Positions 38,411 through 47,304 are shown, counted from the stretch's first letter. The stretch is DNA of 64,000 nt from Sphingopyxis indica (GCF_900188185.1 NZ_FZPA01000001.1:310001-374000), one strand, 5' to 3'. Translations and numbers: made by a program. Notes: a model not told the origin generated them from the sequence alone.

Positions 38411-40375
38411 ATGATCGCCGAGCTTGGCCTCGCGCTTCTGTGGATGGCGGCGGCGCTCGCGTGCCTGTCACTGGTCGCGGGCATCGCGTTCGTGCGCAGC
38501 GGCAAGGGCGAGCTTGCGGCGCTGGTGCGGCCGGCGAGCGTCGCGCAGGGGGTGCTGACCGCAGCGTCGTTCGCGCTGCTGATCGCGCTGTTCGCGCGTT
38601 CGGACATGTCGGTCGAACTCGTCGCGCGCAACAGCCACAGCCTGAAGCCGATGCTGTTCAAGATCGCGGGGGCGTGGGGCAATCACGAAGGGTCGATGCT
38701 GTTGTGGCTGACGATCCTCGGCCTGTCGGGAGCGCTCGTCGCGCTGTTCGAGAGGCGGCTGCGCGAAGATACGCTGATCGCGACATTGGCGGCGCAGGCG
38801 GCGCTGAGCCTGGGATTTTTCGCCTTCCTGCTCTTTTCGTCGAACCCGTTCAACCGGCTGCCCATCGCACCGCCCGACGGACAGGGGCTCAATCCCTTGC
38901 TGCAGGACCCCGGTTTGGCGTTCCACCCGCCGACGCTCTATGTCGGCTATGTCGGGCTTTCGGTCGCGTTCAGCTTCGCGGTCGGGGCGCTGGTGACGCG
39001 CGAGGTCGGGCCGGCCTTCGCGCGCGCGATGCGGCCTTGGGTGCTCGGGAGCTGGATCTTCCTGACCCTCGGCATCACCGCGGGCAGCTATTGGGCCTAT
39101 TATGAGCTCGGCTGGGGCGGCTGGTGGTTCTGGGACCCGGTCGAGAATGTGTCGCTGGTGCCGTGGCTCGCCGGCGCGGCGCTGCTCCATTCGGTCGCGG
39201 TGACGGCGACGCGCAACGCGCTGCGCGCGTGGACGGTGATGCTCGCGGTGATCGGCTTTTCGATGTCGATGGTCGGCACCTTCATCGTCCGCTCGGGGCT
39301 GCTCACCAGCGTCCACAGCTTTGCCGTCGATCCCGAGCGCGGCACCTTCCTGCTCGTGCTGATGGCGATCTATATCGGCGGGGCGCTGACGCTGTTCGCG
39401 CTGCGCGCCGGAACGGTCGCCGAGGGCAAGACCTTCGCGCTCCTGAGCCGCGAGGGCGCGCTCGTCATCAACAATCTGCTGCTGACCACGATCCTCGCGC
39501 TCGTGCTCCTGGGCACGCTCTATCCGATCGTTGCGGAGGCGATGGGCGAGAAGATTTCGGTCGGGCCGCCTTATTACAACAAGGTCGCGGGGCCGCTCGC
39601 GCTGATCCTGTGCCTCGTGATGGTTGCCGGGCCGCTCCTGCGCTGGCGCCGCGACGACGGGCGCACGCTCTGGTCGCGCCTGCCGCTGGCGCTGTTCGCG
39701 GGCGCGGCGGTGCTGTTCGGGCTCGTGCTGTTCGGCGGGCAGGTCGGCATCCTGCCGCTGCTCGGCATGACGGTCGCCGCAGTCGTCGCGGTCGCGAGCC
39801 TTGCGCCGCTGTGGAAGCGCAACCTCCGCCGCACGCCGCTGCCGGTCTGGGGCATGGTGCTCGCGCATTTCGGGGTCGCGGTCGCGCTCGCCGGCATGGC
39901 GGCCGAGAGCGCCTTCATCAAGGAACGGCTCGTCGCCGCCGCGCCGGGCGAGACGGTGCGCGTCGCCGATTTTTCGGTGACCTTCCAAGGCGTCGAGCCG
40001 GTCGCGGGGCCGAACTATACCGCGGTCAAGGCGACCTTGATCGCGGCGACGGCAGCGGGCGACCGCTTCGTGCTGCATCCCGCGGCGCGCACCTTCCCCG
40101 GCCTGATGGGCGGGCCGCCGACCGAGACGAACGAGGCGGCGCTGCTGACGCGGCCGGGCGGGCAGCTTTATGCGGTGATCGGGCAGCCGGTGACCGGCGC
40201 CGACGGGGCGCAGCGCTATCAGCTGCGCCTGTGGTGGAAGCCGCTCGTGTGGTGGATCTGGCTCGGCGGCGCGCTGATCGCGCTCGGCGCGGCGATGGCC
40301 TTGCTCGGGCGTGCGCAATTGCTCGCGATCTGGCGCGCGCGGCGGGCGCGCAAGCTGGAGGAGCGTTTCGCATGA
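38411..40375 (+). CDS. ccmF: Cytochrome c haem lyase subunit CcmF
   Basis: Large membrane protein that, with CcmH, ligates haem to apocytochrome c. The 654-residue product has about fifteen hydrophobic helices and the WWD motif GGWWFWDPVENVS near residue 238, plus haem-ligand His regions in NSHSLKPMLFKIAGAWGNHEGSM (key residues GNHEGSM) and LLHSVAVTATRN. Its stop overlaps the ccmG start (ATGA). Confidence 0.97.
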   Translation: MIAELGLALLWMAAALACLSLVAGIAFVRSGKGELAALVRPASVAQGVLTAASFALLIALFARSDMSVELVARNSHSLKPMLFKIAGAWGNHEGSMLLWLTILGLSGALVALFERRLREDTLIATLAAQAALSLGFFAFLLFSSNPFNRLPIAPPDGQGLNPLLQDPGLAFHPPTLYVGYVGLSVAFSFAVGALVTREVGPAFARAMRPWVLGSWIFLTLGITAGSYWAYYELGWGGWWFWDPVENVSLVPWLAGAALLHSVAVTATRNALRAWTVMLAVIGFSMSMVGTFIVRSGLLTSVHSFAVDPERGTFLLVLMAIYIGGALTLFALRAGTVAEGKTFALLSREGALVINNLLLTTILALVLLGTLYPIVAEAMGEKISVGPPYYNKVAGPLALILCLVMVAGPLLRWRRDDGRTLWSRLPLALFAGAAVLFGLVLFGGQVGILPLLGMTVAAVVAVASLAPLWKRNLRRTPLPVWGMVLAHFGVAVALAGMAAESAFIKERLVAAAPGETVRVADFSVTFQGVEPVAGPNYTAVKATLIAATAAGDRFVLHPAARTFPGLMGGPPTETNEAALLTRPGGQLYAVIGQPVTGADGAQRYQLRLWWKPLVWWIWLGGALIALGAAMALLGRAQLLAIWRARRARKLEERFA

Positions 40376-40902
40376 GGTCGCGCTGGGTTCTCTTCGTGCC
40401 GCTCGCAATCATGGCGCTGCTGTTCGGGGCGTTCGTCTATCGGCTGACGGTGCCCGCCGAGACGCTGATCGAATCGCAATGGATCGACAAGCCGATGCCG
40501 CTGTTCGACCTGCCGCCCGCGACCGGAGGCGTCGCTGGGCTCAAGAGCAGCGACCTCGCCGACGGCAGGCCGCGGCTGGTCAATATTTTCGCGAGCTGGT
40601 GCATCCCGTGCCGCGCCGAGGCGCCGCAGCTCGAGGCGCTCAAGGCCGCGGGGGTGCCGATCGACGGCATCGCGATCCGCGACCGGCCCGAGGATGTCGC
40701 GGCCTTCCTGCGCGAGAACGGCAATCCGTTCGACCGCATCGGTGCCGACGTGCAGAGCAGCGTGCAGATCGCATTGGGGTCGTCGGGCGTGCCCGAAACC
40801 TTTCTGGTCGACGGCAAGGGGATCATCCGCGAGCAGATTCAGGGCGTGATTTTGCAGGACGATGTGCCGCGGATCATGGCGAAGCTGGAGGCGATGAAGT
40901 GA
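40372..40902 (+). CDS. ccmG: Thiol:disulfide interchange protein CcmG/DsbE
   Basis: Membrane-anchored thioredoxin that reduces the apocytochrome c haem-binding cysteines. The 176-residue protein has an N-terminal anchor (LFVPLAIMALLFGAFVYRL) and a thioredoxin domain with the active site WCIPC in FASWCIPCRAEAP, then SSGVPETFLVDGKG with the cis-Pro. It overlaps ccmF at the start and ccmH at the stop (GTGA). Confidence 0.96.
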   Translation: MRSRWVLFVPLAIMALLFGAFVYRLTVPAETLIESQWIDKPMPLFDLPPATGGVAGLKSSDLADGRPRLVNIFASWCIPCRAEAPQLEALKAAGVPIDGIAIRDRPEDVAAFLRENGNPFDRIGADVQSSVQIALGSSGVPETFLVDGKGIIREQIQGVILQDDVPRIMAKLEAMK

Positions 40903-41426
40903 GGGGCGCCCCGCTATTCAATTGGTGTATCCCCGCGAAGGCGGGGATCCAAAGCGGCCATGAGCCGCGTGAGCGTCATCGCGCTTTGGGCTCCCGCCTT
41001 CGCGGGAGCACGCTGGTTTTTGTGGCGACGCTGTTTGCGGCTTTCGGCGCTCCTGCAACCGCGCAGGATCGGTTGCCGCCCGCACCCTATGCCTATCAGC
41101 AGCTCGCCGACCCCGCGAAGGAGGCGAAGGCGAAGGCGCTGATGGAGACGCTGCGCTGCCTGGTCTGTCAAGGCCAGTCGATCGCCGACAGCGACGCGCC
41201 GCTCGCGGGTGACATGCGGCACGAGGTGCGCACCAAGATCGCCGCGGGCGAGAGCCCCGATGCGATCCGCAAATGGCTGGTCGCGCGCTATGGCAATTGG
41301 GTGAGCTACGACCCGCCCTTCGACGGCGCGACCGCGCTGTTGTGGCTCGCGCCGCTGCTGTTCCTCGCGGTGGGGCTGTGGCTCGCCTTCGGGCGGCTTC
41401 GCGGCGGGGGAGGCGGGGAGCCATGA
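40899..41426 (+). CDS. ccmH: Cytochrome c-type biogenesis protein CcmH (CycL) with a repeat-derived N-terminal insert
   Basis: Periplasmic, membrane-anchored thiol protein working with CcmF. The mature part shows the redox motif LRCLVCQ (Cys-x-x-Cys), ADSDAPLAGDMRHEVR, the YGNWVSYDPPF segment and a C-terminal helix. The GTG start overlaps ccmG, and the first codons are followed by a complete family A palindromic repeat (40925-41012) translated in frame. The hydrophobic export signal LVFVATLFAAFGAPATA therefore begins only at about residue 38. The 175-residue length exceeds typical CcmH by about the size of the insert. A later start seems unlikely, since the nearest GTG (41022) would leave almost no n-region. 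Confidence 0.9.
   Translation: MRGAPLFNWCIPAKAGIQSGHEPRERHRALGSRLRGSTLVFVATLFAAFGAPATAQDRLPPAPYAYQQLADPAKEAKAKALMETLRCLVCQGQSIADSDAPLAGDMRHEVRTKIAAGESPDAIRKWLVARYGNWVSYDPPFDGATALLWLAPLLFLAVGLWLAFGRLRGGGGGEP
40925..41012. repeat. Family A palindromic repeat inside the ccmH coding sequence
   Basis: Left arm ATCCCCGCGAAGGCGGGGAT (40929-40948) and right arm GCTCCCGCCTTCGCGGGAGC (40990-41009) are the same units found in intergenic gaps. Here they are read through as part of the CcmH N terminus (WCIPAKAGIQSG and RALGSRLRGS). Confidence 0.9.
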
Positions 41427-42070
41427 TCTGGGCGTGGATATTGGTCGCCGCGGGGCTGACTGTCGGCGGCCTCTTCTGGCTCGGCAGGCTGCCCGCGGCG
41501 TCGCGGCCGCTCGCGGCGGCGGCGATCATGCTCGGGCTCGCGGGCTATGCCCTGCAGGGGAATCCGGCGCTGCCCGGCAAGCCGGTGGTGCGGTCCGAGC
41601 CCGAAAGTTTCGGCGAGGCGCTGACCGATACGCGGCAGGGGATGGCCGACCGTTTCGGCCCCGCGGCAAAGTGGCTGGCGATGTCGGACGGCTTTGCGCG
41701 GACGGGGAAGACCGAGCTTGCGGCGCAGACGCTCGAAAAGGGGCTCGAAAGCAATCCCGACAATGTCGATTTGTGGGTCGCGTTCGGCAATGCGCTCGTC
41801 GCGCATGGCGGCGGGGTGATGTCGCCTGCCGCCGCGCTCGCCTTTGACGAGGCGGCGAAGCGCGATCCCGCGCACCCGGCGCCGCCCTTTTTCGCGGGGC
41901 TCGCGATGGCGCAGAGCGGCGATTTGCAGGGCGCCGACCGCGTGTGGAGCGACCTGCTCGCGCGCAGTCCCGCCGACGCGCCGTGGCGCCCCGACCTCGA
42001 GATGCGGCTTGCGCAGCTGCGCCGGGCGATGGGGCCGGGGCTGCCGCCCGAAGATGCGGCGGGGTCGTGA
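41423..42070 (+). CDS. ccmI: CcmI/CycH-type TPR protein of cytochrome c biogenesis
   Basis: Apocytochrome c chaperone that delivers substrates to CcmFH. The 215-residue product has two N-terminal helices (IWAWILVAAGLTVGGLFWL and LAAAAIMLGLAGYAL), then a periplasmic TPR-like array (KWLAMSDGFARTGKTELAAQTLEKGLESNPDN and two further repeats, cited by the pattern GFARTGKTELAAQTL). It is shorter than the full E. coli CcmH C-terminal half but has the usual NRPQ-less alphaproteobacterial form. ATGA overlap with ccmH. Confidence 0.88.
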   Translation: MIWAWILVAAGLTVGGLFWLGRLPAASRPLAAAAIMLGLAGYALQGNPALPGKPVVRSEPESFGEALTDTRQGMADRFGPAAKWLAMSDGFARTGKTELAAQTLEKGLESNPDNVDLWVAFGNALVAHGGGVMSPAAALAFDEAAKRDPAHPAPPFFAGLAMAQSGDLQGADRVWSDLLARSPADAPWRPDLEMRLAQLRRAMGPGLPPEDAAGS

Positions 42071-42112
42071 TCGCCCCTGTTGTTCTTCCGCTCGCTCGTC
42101 TAAAGGCGCGCC

Positions 42113-44071
42113 ATGACTGCTGAGTCGCAACAGGCGGCGGGCGGTGCGGGTAGCGCCGCGCTCGCCGCCGATACGGGCCATCACGGCCACGGCCACCATG
42201 GCGACAGCAAGCTGAAGCTTGCGGTCGGTGCGGTCGGCGTGGTCTTCGGCGATATCGGGACGAGCCCGCTCTACGCCTTTCGCGAAACCTTTGCCGGGCA
42301 TCATTCGATCGACCCCGACCGGCTGCACATCTATGGCGTGCTCAGCCTGGTCTTCTGGTCGATGATGCTGGTCGTCACCTTCAAATATGTGCTGACGATC
42401 ATGAAGGCCGACAACAAGGGCGAGGGGGGCAGCCTGGCGCTGCTCGCGCTGATCAGCCGCTCGTCGGGCGAGGCGCGCTGGACGTGGCCGATCATCCTGC
42501 TCGGCGTGTTCGCGACCGCGCTCTTCTATGGCGACAGCATGATCACCCCGGCGATGTCGGTGCTGTCGGCGACCGAAGGCCTGAACTACGTCAATCCGGG
42601 GTTCCAGCCCTATATCGTGCCGATCGCGCTCGCGATCCTGATCGGGCTGTTCGCGCTGCAATCGCGCGGGACGGCAAAAGTCGGGGCGCTGTTCGGGCCG
42701 ATCATGCTCGGCTATTTCCTGATGCTCGCGGTGCTCGGGGTGATGCACATCGTCGATCATCCGTCGATCATCGTCCACACGCTCAACCCGATCAACGCGC
42801 TGCGCTTTTTCTATCTCGACGGCTTCACCGCCTTCATCGCGCTCGGCGCGGTGGTGCTCGCGGTGACGGGGGCCGAGGCGCTCTATGCCGACATGGGGCA
42901 TTTCGGGCGCGCGCCGATCGGCCTGTCGTGGCTGTGCTTCGTGCTGCCCGCGCTGATGCTCAATTACATGGGACAGGGCGCGATGGTGCTCGAGGCCGAT
43001 ATGGGCACGCGGCTCGGGCTGATTCAGGACCCCTTCTTTCTGATGATGCCCGATGCGTGGCGCATCCCCGTGGTCATGCTCGCGCTGCTGGCGACGATCA
43101 TCGCGAGCCAGGCGGTGATCTCGGGCGCTTTTTCGCTGACCCAGCAGGCGATCCAGCTCGGCTTCATCCCCCGCCTGCGCGTCGAGCATACGAGCGCCTC
43201 GGCGGCGGGACAGATCTATATCCCGGTGGTCAACTGGTTCCTGATGACGATGGTGATCATCCTCGTCCTCTTCTTCGGATCGTCGAGCAACCTCGCCGCG
43301 GCCTATGGCATCGCGGTGACGGGGGCGATGTTCATCGACACATGTTTGATGTGCGTCGTGCTGTTCGTGCTGTGGAAATGGCCGGCATGGAAGGCGCTGC
43401 CGCTGCTCGCGCTCTTTTTCATCGTCGACATCGCCTATTTCGGCGCGAATCTGATCAAGGTGCCTGACGGCGGCTGGGTGCCGCTGGCGATCGGCCTGAC
43501 CATCTTCACGCTGCTGACCACCTGGTCGCGCGGGCGCAAGCTGATGCAGCAGGAAATGGCCGCCGGCGCGATGCCGATCCCGGTCTTCGTCAAATCGGCG
43601 GCGAACAGCGCGACGCGCGTGCCGGGGACGGCGGTGTTCATGACCTCCTCGTCCGACGGGGTGCCGCACGCGCTGCTTCACAATTTGAAGCACAACAAGG
43701 TGCTGCACGAGCGGATCATCCTGTTGACGATCAAGATCGCCGACGTGCCCTTCGTGCGCGAAGACAGTTTGTGCAAGCTTGACGACCTGGGGCAGGGCTT
43801 TCACCGCCTGATCCTGAACTATGGCTTCATGCAGCCGGTCGACGTTCCCGAGGCGCTGAAGCGCGTCACCGGATGCGGCGGCGAGTTCAAGATGCTGGAG
43901 ACGAGCTTCTTCCTGTCGCGCCAGACACTGATCGCCGCCAAATCGCCGGGAATGCCGATCTGGCGCGAGAAGCTGTTCGCGTGGATGCTGCGCAATTCGG
44001 AAAGCGCGATGGAATATTTCCGCCTGCCGACCAATCGCGTGGTCGAACTGGGAAGTCAGGTCGCGATCTAG
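42113..44071 (+). CDS. kup: Low-affinity potassium uptake protein Kup
   Basis: Proton-coupled K+ transporter of 652 residues. The N-terminal signature [19 protein letters not shown] is unmistakable. About twelve hydrophobic helices follow, then a cytosolic C-terminal domain from roughly residue 470. A His-rich stretch (HHGHGHHGD) precedes the first helix and is unusual. The stop codon TAG is also the first bases of the MITE end at 44068, so the element inserted exactly at the gene terminus. Confidence 0.97.
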   Translation: MTAESQQAAGGAGSAALAADTGHHGHGHHGDSKLKLAVGAVGVVFGDIGTSPLYAFRETFAGHHSIDPDRLHIYGVLSLVFWSMMLVVTFKYVLTIMKADNKGEGGSLALLALISRSSGEARWTWPIILLGVFATALFYGDSMITPAMSVLSATEGLNYVNPGFQPYIVPIALAILIGLFALQSRGTAKVGALFGPIMLGYFLMLAVLGVMHIVDHPSIIVHTLNPINALRFFYLDGFTAFIALGAVVLAVTGAEALYADMGHFGRAPIGLSWLCFVLPALMLNYMGQGAMVLEADMGTRLGLIQDPFFLMMPDAWRIPVVMLALLATIIASQAVISGAFSLTQQAIQLGFIPRLRVEHTSASAAGQIYIPVVNWFLMTMVIILVLFFGSSSNLAAAYGIAVTGAMFIDTCLMCVVLFVLWKWPAWKALPLLALFFIVDIAYFGANLIKVPDGGWVPLAIGLTIFTLLTTWSRGRKLMQQEMAAGAMPIPVFVKSAANSATRVPGTAVFMTSSSDGVPHALLHNLKHNKVLHERIILLTIKIADVPFVREDSLCKLDDLGQGFHRLILNYGFMQPVDVPEALKRVTGCGGEFKMLETSFFLSRQTLIAAKSPGMPIWREKLFAWMLRNSESAMEYFRLPTNRVVELGSQVAI

Positions 44072-44337
44072 GGTCAGGACCCATGAATTGCACGTTCGAG
44101 GTTTGAAGCGATTTTGCTCAGGGCGAGGAGGAAAGGCGCAGGAATATGTCGATATTTCCAGACTTTTCGACGAAGCCATGGGCAAAATCGGTCAAATCGC
44201 GAAGGGACGCCGAAATGGCTTCGATCTCGCCTCCGCGCGGCCTTGCGGGTAGCGATGCTACCCGCTGCACCCGCCCGAACCCGATCTCTTCGCCATTTCG
44301 ACGCCTCGAGCGCGCAATTCATGGGTCCTGACCCTAG
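44068..44337. mobile_element. 270-bp MITE with 24-bp perfect terminal inverted repeats
   Basis: The ends 44068-44091 and 44314-44337 are perfect 24-bp inverted repeats starting CTAGGGTCAGGACCC. The similarity continues imperfectly for about 10 more bases. The outermost CTAG is palindromic and may be target sequence. The interior has no credible gene, only short frames and a hairpin GCGGGTAGC/GCTACCCGC near 44247-44268. The structure is that of a non-autonomous insertion sequence; the parent transposase is not in the window. It fills most of the 345-bp kup-downstream gap. Confidence 0.8.
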
Positions 44338-44416
44338 GAACGGCCCGGAACGGACGTAATAAGGGTTTGCGCAAGCCGCGCCTTCTTGCGATGCAGGGGC
44401 GATCCTGTGACCGGGG

Positions 44417-45190
44417 ATGCTGTCGGTGTCGTCAAAGCCCTTTGCCCTGATCCTCGGCCCAAGCCTGTCCGCGGCGTCGCCCGCGGCGTTCGAAGCGGGA
44501 TTTCGGCGCATGGGGCTGAAGCCCGAACGCGCGGTGGGCGACGGCGACGCCACGCCGCGCTATCGCCTGCATTTCGGGGGCGTCGCGGCGACGATCGCGC
44601 GCGCCGGCGAGGCGGAGCTGGCGGAAGCCGATCCGCACGACCCCGCGACGAGTTCGCTCGCGACCAGCCTGCCCGCCGATTGGCGCGCGGGCGGCGGATG
44701 CTGGGCGCTTTGGTGCGATGAGGAAGCGACGTCGGTGCAGGCGCCCGCAATGCGCGCGAGTTTTCAAATGATGGTGCTGTTGCTCGACCTGTTCGACGCG
44801 AGCCATGTATTCTGGCCGCCGGCGCGGCTGTGGTCCGATGCGCCGCAGTTTCGCGCCGCGATGGCCGAAATGCTGGTGAGCGGTATGCCGCCGGTGCTCC
44901 ACCTCGTCGCTTTTCGGCGCGGCGAAAAAGGGGGTGAGGCGGTGGTGCGCACACGCGGCCTGATGCTGTTCGCGGGGCAGGAGATCGAAGCGCCGATTCC
45001 CGCGGGGTGGACGATCGCCGATCTGGTGAAGCGCGTCGCGCGGCTCGCGCTGGACCTGATGCTCAATGGTCCGCTGCTCGAAGCGCAGGAAACGCGCGGG
45101 CTGCAACCGGGCGAGACGGTTCGCCTGCGCCCACCCGATCGCGGGGACGCGACGCCGACCGTGCGCGCCGAATTCGGGCGGGGCGGCTGA
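44417..45190 (+). CDS. Protein of unknown function, partner of the AHH gene
   Basis: Not recognised with confidence. The 257-residue protein has no signal peptide or membrane helix and looks like an alpha+beta cytosolic protein. Features are a central region ASFQMMVLLLDLFDASHVFWPPARLW and a later TRGLMLFAGQEIEAPIP segment, which loosely recalls DUF4261-type proteins. The C terminus is rich in Arg, Pro and Gly. Its stop is immediately followed by the TTG start of the AHH-domain gene, so the two are almost certainly coexpressed. The repeat-rich region on its left is a MITE. Confidence 0.7.
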   Translation: MLSVSSKPFALILGPSLSAASPAAFEAGFRRMGLKPERAVGDGDATPRYRLHFGGVAATIARAGEAELAEADPHDPATSSLATSLPADWRAGGGCWALWCDEEATSVQAPAMRASFQMMVLLLDLFDASHVFWPPARLWSDAPQFRAAMAEMLVSGMPPVLHLVAFRRGEKGGEAVVRTRGLMLFAGQEIEAPIPAGWTIADLVKRVARLALDLMLNGPLLEAQETRGLQPGETVRLRPPDRGDATPTVRAEFGRGG

Positions 45191-45691
45191 TTGCGGCTTG
45201 CGGCTGCGGCATCGGTCCATCGGCGGCGCTGGCAGGGCGCGGTGCCGGTGTGCCGCGGTTTTCAGCGCCACCATCTGATCCCCGTCGCGCTGCTGCGGCG
45301 CGCGCAAATGGCAGCGATGTTCGAGGCGCTGCGCAGCGAGGGGTTCGCGCTCCAGCGCTTCGACCTCAACGGATTGATGCTGCCGGCGAGCGAGCGAACC
45401 GCGCTCGAGTCGGGGCACGCGCTGCATCGCGGGCCGCACCATGGTTACAGCGACGTGGTGGCGGCGCGCGTCGAACGCGTGCGCGCGCATTTCGCGGCGC
45501 AGGCGCCGGGCGATCCGCGCACCGCGCGGCGGGTGGCGATCATGCGGCTGCGGCTGCTGCAGGATGCGACGCGGCGCGCGCTCACCGACCGGCACCGGCT
45601 GGGCTTCTGGCTCAACCGGCGCGACCCGATGCGGCTGTTCGCCGACCGGCCGTACCTAGACGAAGCAATCGACAAGCTGTTCGGGGCGTAG
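45191..45691 (+). CDS. AHH-domain nuclease-like protein
   Basis: Resembles the AHH branch of the HNH/Endonuclease VII fold. RHHLIPVALL carries the paired His, NGLMLPASE follows, and HRGPHHGYSDVVAARV carries the last His cluster, in the order expected for that fold. Length 166. A tail of about 70 residues is rich in Arg and may bind nucleic acid. The start is TTG directly after the upstream stop, with only a weak ribosome-binding site. AHH domains occur in toxins and in stand-alone proteins of sphingomonads; a toxin role is not shown. Confidence 0.65.
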   Translation: MRLAAAASVHRRRWQGAVPVCRGFQRHHLIPVALLRRAQMAAMFEALRSEGFALQRFDLNGLMLPASERTALESGHALHRGPHHGYSDVVAARVERVRAHFAAQAPGDPRTARRVAIMRLRLLQDATRRALTDRHRLGFWLNRRDPMRLFADRPYLDEAIDKLFGA

Positions 45692-45747
45692 GCCGTCCGT
45701 CCGAACAGCGCTGTTTCTTCCTGTCACGGCCCGTTATTTGGTTCGCA

Positions 45748-45885
45748 CGAAGACACAAAGCCACAAAGATAAATAGCTTTCGCCCTGAGCTTGTCGAAGG
45801 GCCGGTCTTGTTTTCGGCCGCCAAAAGAAAGGACGGTGCTTCGACAAGCTCAGCGCGAACGGTTGAGCGATATTCTTTGTGGCTT
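45748..45885. repeat. Nested inverted repeat downstream of the AHH gene
   Basis: An outer arm with ACACAAAGCCACAAAG and its complement CTTTGTGGCTTTGTGT encloses an inner pair CCTGAGCTTGTCGAAGG/CTTCGACAAGCTCAG. The outer arm resembles the inner arm of the nested palindrome at 63009-63160. It lies between convergent genes and is a possible bidirectional hairpin. Confidence 0.7.
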
Positions 45886-45899
45886 TGTGTCATCAGGCT

Positions 45900-46871
45900 C
45901 TAGCCGATATATTTATCCTGCAACTCGCGCCATGCGTCGCGATATTGCGCCGCCAGCTGGTCGACGAAATCGGCGACGGGGCGCACCGCTTCGACCGAGC
46001 CGATGCCCTGGCCCGATCCCCAGATGTCCTTCCACGCCTTTGCCTTGGTATTGCCGCCCGAGCCGAAATTCATCGTCTTGAGGTCGCCCTGCGGCAGATT
46101 GTCGGGGTCGAGCCCGGCGTTGACGATCGACCCGCGCAGATAATTGCCGTGAACGCCGGTGAAGAGGTCCGAATAGACGATGTCGGCGGCGCGGCCTTCG
46201 ACGATGCCGTTCTTGTAGCCGTCGTCGGCATTCGCCTCGGCACAGGCGATGAAGGCGCTGCCGATATAGGCGAGGTCGGCGCCGCACGCCTGCGCGGCGA
46301 GGATCGAGCGGCCGTGCGCGATCGCGCCCGACAGCGCGACGGGGCCGTCGAACCAGCTGCGGATTTCCTGCACCAGCGCGAAAGGCGATTGCACCCCGGC
46401 GTGGCCGCCCGCGCCCGCGGCGACGGGAATCAGGCCGTCGGCGCCCTTTTCGATCGCCTTGCGCGCGAAGCGGTCGTTGATGACGTCGTGGAGCGTGATG
46501 CCGCCCCAGCCATGCACCGCCTGATTGAGCTCTTCGCGCGCGCCCAGCGAGGTGATGGTGATCGGCACCTTCCACTTCTCGCAGGTCGCGATGTCGGCCT
46601 CGAGCCGGTCGTTCGATTTGTGGACGATCTGGTTGACCGCGAAGGGCGCCGAAAGGCGGTCGGGATTGTCGCGGTCCCACGCCGCGAGCTCCTCGGTGAT
46701 CCGGTGCAGCCATTCGTCGAGCAGCGACTGCGGCCGCGCGTTGAGCGCCGGAAAGCTGCCGACGATCCCCGCCTTGCATTGCGCGATGACGAGGTCGGGG
46801 CCGGAGACGATGAAGAGCGGCGAACCGATGACGGGCAGGCGCAGGCGATCGAAGACGGGGGGAAGGGCCAT
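45900..46871 (-). CDS. Nitronate monooxygenase family flavoprotein
   Basis: FMN-dependent TIM-barrel enzyme of the 2-nitropropane dioxygenase/nitronate monooxygenase family. The 323-residue product begins RLRLPVIGSPLFIVSGPDLV and contains FAVNQIVHKSNDR, ITSLGA, the FMN-binding GAGGHAG motif at about residue 152 and GADLAYIGSAFIACAEA. Members detoxify nitronates or act as enoyl reductases; the substrate is not predictable. Transcribed convergently with the AHH gene. Confidence 0.93.
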   Translation of the reverse strand: MALPPVFDRLRLPVIGSPLFIVSGPDLVIAQCKAGIVGSFPALNARPQSLLDEWLHRITEELAAWDRDNPDRLSAPFAVNQIVHKSNDRLEADIATCEKWKVPITITSLGAREELNQAVHGWGGITLHDVINDRFARKAIEKGADGLIPVAAGAGGHAGVQSPFALVQEIRSWFDGPVALSGAIAHGRSILAAQACGADLAYIGSAFIACAEANADDGYKNGIVEGRAADIVYSDLFTGVHGNYLRGSIVNAGLDPDNLPQGDLKTMNFGSGGNTKAKAWKDIWGSGQGIGSVEAVRPVADFVDQLAAQYRDAWRELQDKYIG

Positions 46872-47021
46872 GACTCACTCTCCGGTTGCAGATTTGAGGC
46901 TGACCTTAACGTAAACGGAAAGCGGCGCAAGGGGGATGGTGTGTGGGCGTGGTGCCGGCTTTTGGGTTGGCCCGTTGCCCTTGCCGCCTTCGGATGTCGC
47001 GGGCGGGGTTCGCGTCGCCGT

Positions 47022-47045
47022 TTCAAAGTTCAGCAAAGTTCAGCC
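47022..47045. repeat. Short direct-repeat motif shared with 22962-22985
   Basis: Two AAGTTCAG units at a 13-bp period, 22 of 24 bases identical to the stretch near the holin gene. Read on the minus strand it is GGCTGAACTTTGCTGAAC. It may be a regulator site or a mobile repeat fragment. Confidence 0.5.
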
Positions 47046-47195
47046 TTGTGCGGCCGCGTTCGCCGAACCTGCCGCGCCGGCTTCCGTTCGCATGTGTAAA
47101 CCGTGACCGCTTTTATCCACTTGTCGAAAGAGCCGTGACGAAGGCTGGCACAGCCGAACAATGTAGGACAGCGGTTTTTTGCGGCGGATGTCCGA

Positions 47196-47304
47196 TTTGG
47201 GGTGGGGAGCGGACGTTCGCCTGCTCTCTTTCGTCATCCCGGACTTGATCCGGGATCCACAGCAGCGCCGAAGTCATGGACCCCGGATCAAGTCCGGGGT
47301 GACG
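47196..47304. repeat. Composite repeat: 23-nt tag plus palindrome pair (family G)
   Basis: The tag 47196-47218 is identical to 36702-36724. It is followed by GTCATCCCGGACTTGATCCG and the inverted partner CGGATCAAGTCCGGGGTGAC, ending at 47304. The palindrome differs from that at 36735, so the same tag is joined to two palindrome families. Confidence 0.8.

Noticed and set aside
40899..41040. Frameshift or pseudogene in ccmH
   Set aside because: The frame is open from the GTG through the repeat to the stop at 41426, and the Cys motif and membrane helix are intact.
41306..44185. Open frame of 959 codons antisense to kup and ccmI
   Set aside because: Spans two confident genes on the other strand and is composed of Arg, Glu and His repeats typical of antisense frames.
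44070..44335. Short open frames inside the MITE as a gene or broken transposase
   Set aside because: No frame exceeds about 80 codons, none has a ribosome-binding site, and no transposase motif (DDE region) is visible.
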